This document shows positions 6,725-7,134 of a stretch of 7,134 nucleotides of DNA, one piece after another (positions within the stretch are counted from its first letter, which is position 1; every line of letters starts with the position of its first letter). A program made the translations under genes and the position numbers. Under the pieces are notes generated by a model. That model saw only the letters and a list, made by a program, of their open reading frames with translations, searched no databases and had not been told where the DNA came from. The stretch is from Lachnospiraceae bacterium UBA3821 (GTDB lineage: Bacteria > Bacillota > Clostridia > Lachnospirales > Lachnospiraceae): NCBI GenBank assembly GCA_002368865.1, contig DFDT01000039.1:1-7134 (forward strand). The letters run 5' to 3'.

Positions 6725-6731
6725 AAGGAGG
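6725..6731 (+). promoter_or_regulatory. Strong ribosome binding site for nth
   Basis: AAGGAGG lies 8 bases before the ATG at 6740 and is the strongest Shine-Dalgarno match in the window. It supports 6740 as the start and shows nth is initiated independently, although it lies only 25 bases after rlmH. Confidence 0.85.
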
Positions 6732-6739
6732 TACAAAGG

Positions 6740-7134
6740 ATGACAAAAAAACAGCGTGCACTGGCGATCATTGAGCGCCTGAAACAGGAATATCCGGAAA
6801 CCGTGTGCACATTGGACTATGACGAGGCATGGAAATTGCTCGTCAGTGTGCGCCTGGCGGCACAGTGTACGGATGCCCGTGTCAATGTGGTAGTGGAGGA
6901 TTTATATGCGAAATATCCGGATGTGAACGCTCTGGCGGAAGCACCTGTGGAGGAGATTGAGAAAATTGTCCGACCCTGCGGTCTGGGCAACAGTAAGGCG
7001 CGGGATATCAGCGCCTGCATGAAGGTGCTGCGGGATACATACGGCGGCAGGGTGCCCGATACCATGGAGGCGCTATTGGCGCTGCCCGGTGTGGGCAGAA
7101 AAAGCGCCAATCTCATTATGGGGGATGTGTTCGG
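6740..7134 (+). CDS. nth: Endonuclease III (DNA glycosylase/AP lyase), N-terminal part; 3' end outside window
   Basis: This is the base-excision repair enzyme that removes oxidised pyrimidines and cleaves the abasic site by beta-elimination. The frame is open from the ATG at 6740 to the window edge, giving 131 complete codons of a family length near 210-220. Recognisable blocks are AAQCTDARVNVV (40-51, where AAQCTDARVN matches the usual SAQ-T-TD-VN motif), VRPCGLGNSKARDI (77-90) and the helix-hairpin-helix LPGVGRKSAN (115-124), in which K121 corresponds to the catalytic lysine (K120 in E. coli). The catalytic Asp and the C-terminal four-Cys [4Fe-4S] loop fall beyond the edge and cannot be checked. 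Seven A's follow the start (6745-6751). MutY also has a helix-hairpin-helix fold, but the lysine in the hairpin identifies Nth. Confidence 0.95.
   Translation, partial: MTKKQRALAIIERLKQEYPETVCTLDYDEAWKLLVSVRLAAQCTDARVNVVVEDLYAKYPDVNALAEAPVEEIEKIVRPCGLGNSKARDISACMKVLRDTYGGRVPDTMEALLALPGVGRKSANLIMGDVF

Noticed and set aside
6745..6751. Run of seven A's just after the nth start as a slippage site.
   Set aside because: Lys codons AAA AAA near a start are common in this type of genome, and a shift there gives no recognisable alternative product.

Overview
This window looks like ordinary chromosome from an anaerobic Bacillota, most likely a Lachnospiraceae-type Clostridium. The evidence is the moderate G+C, purine-rich Shine-Dalgarno sites before most genes, and the combination of formate-tetrahydrofolate ligase with an NfnAB-type electron-bifurcating transhydrogenase. 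The taxonomic placement is an inference from protein character, not a database result. All eight genes lie on the + strand with gaps of 60 bases or less. There is no tRNA, rRNA, CRISPR array, insertion sequence or recognisable terminator.

Layout: positions 1-1071 hold the C-terminal two thirds of formate-tetrahydrofolate ligase (fhs), cut by the left edge. folD follows (1107-1952), so two consecutive steps of tetrahydrofolate one-carbon metabolism are adjacent. Next is a 463-residue membrane protein of unknown function (1976-3367). It combines an N-terminal zinc ribbon, one membrane helix, a TPR-like region and two chitobiase-C-terminal-like repeats. Then come nfnA (3428-4303) and nfnB (4332-5717), the two subunits of the NADH-dependent ferredoxin:NADP+ oxidoreductase. 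A small two-helix membrane protein of unknown function (5723-6238) follows. It abuts nfnB at its start and overlaps rlmH (6235-6714, 23S rRNA pseudouridine-1915 methyltransferase) by four bases. The right edge cuts endonuclease III (nth, from 6740).

How the genes may work together: Fhs makes 10-formyl-THF. FolD interconverts 10-formyl-, methenyl- and methylene-THF using NADP(H) or NAD(H). NfnAB exchanges electrons between NADH plus reduced ferredoxin and NADPH. The first and fourth-fifth genes could therefore form a C1/redox-balance neighbourhood, while rlmH and nth are housekeeping genes probably carried along by read-through. The two unknown membrane proteins are the least explained parts. 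Smaller curiosities are a T6A6 double slippery sequence in the zinc-ribbon gene followed at once by a -1 frame stop, and a perfect 10-bp hairpin inside rlmH. I did not find convincing evidence of a novel defence or mobile system.
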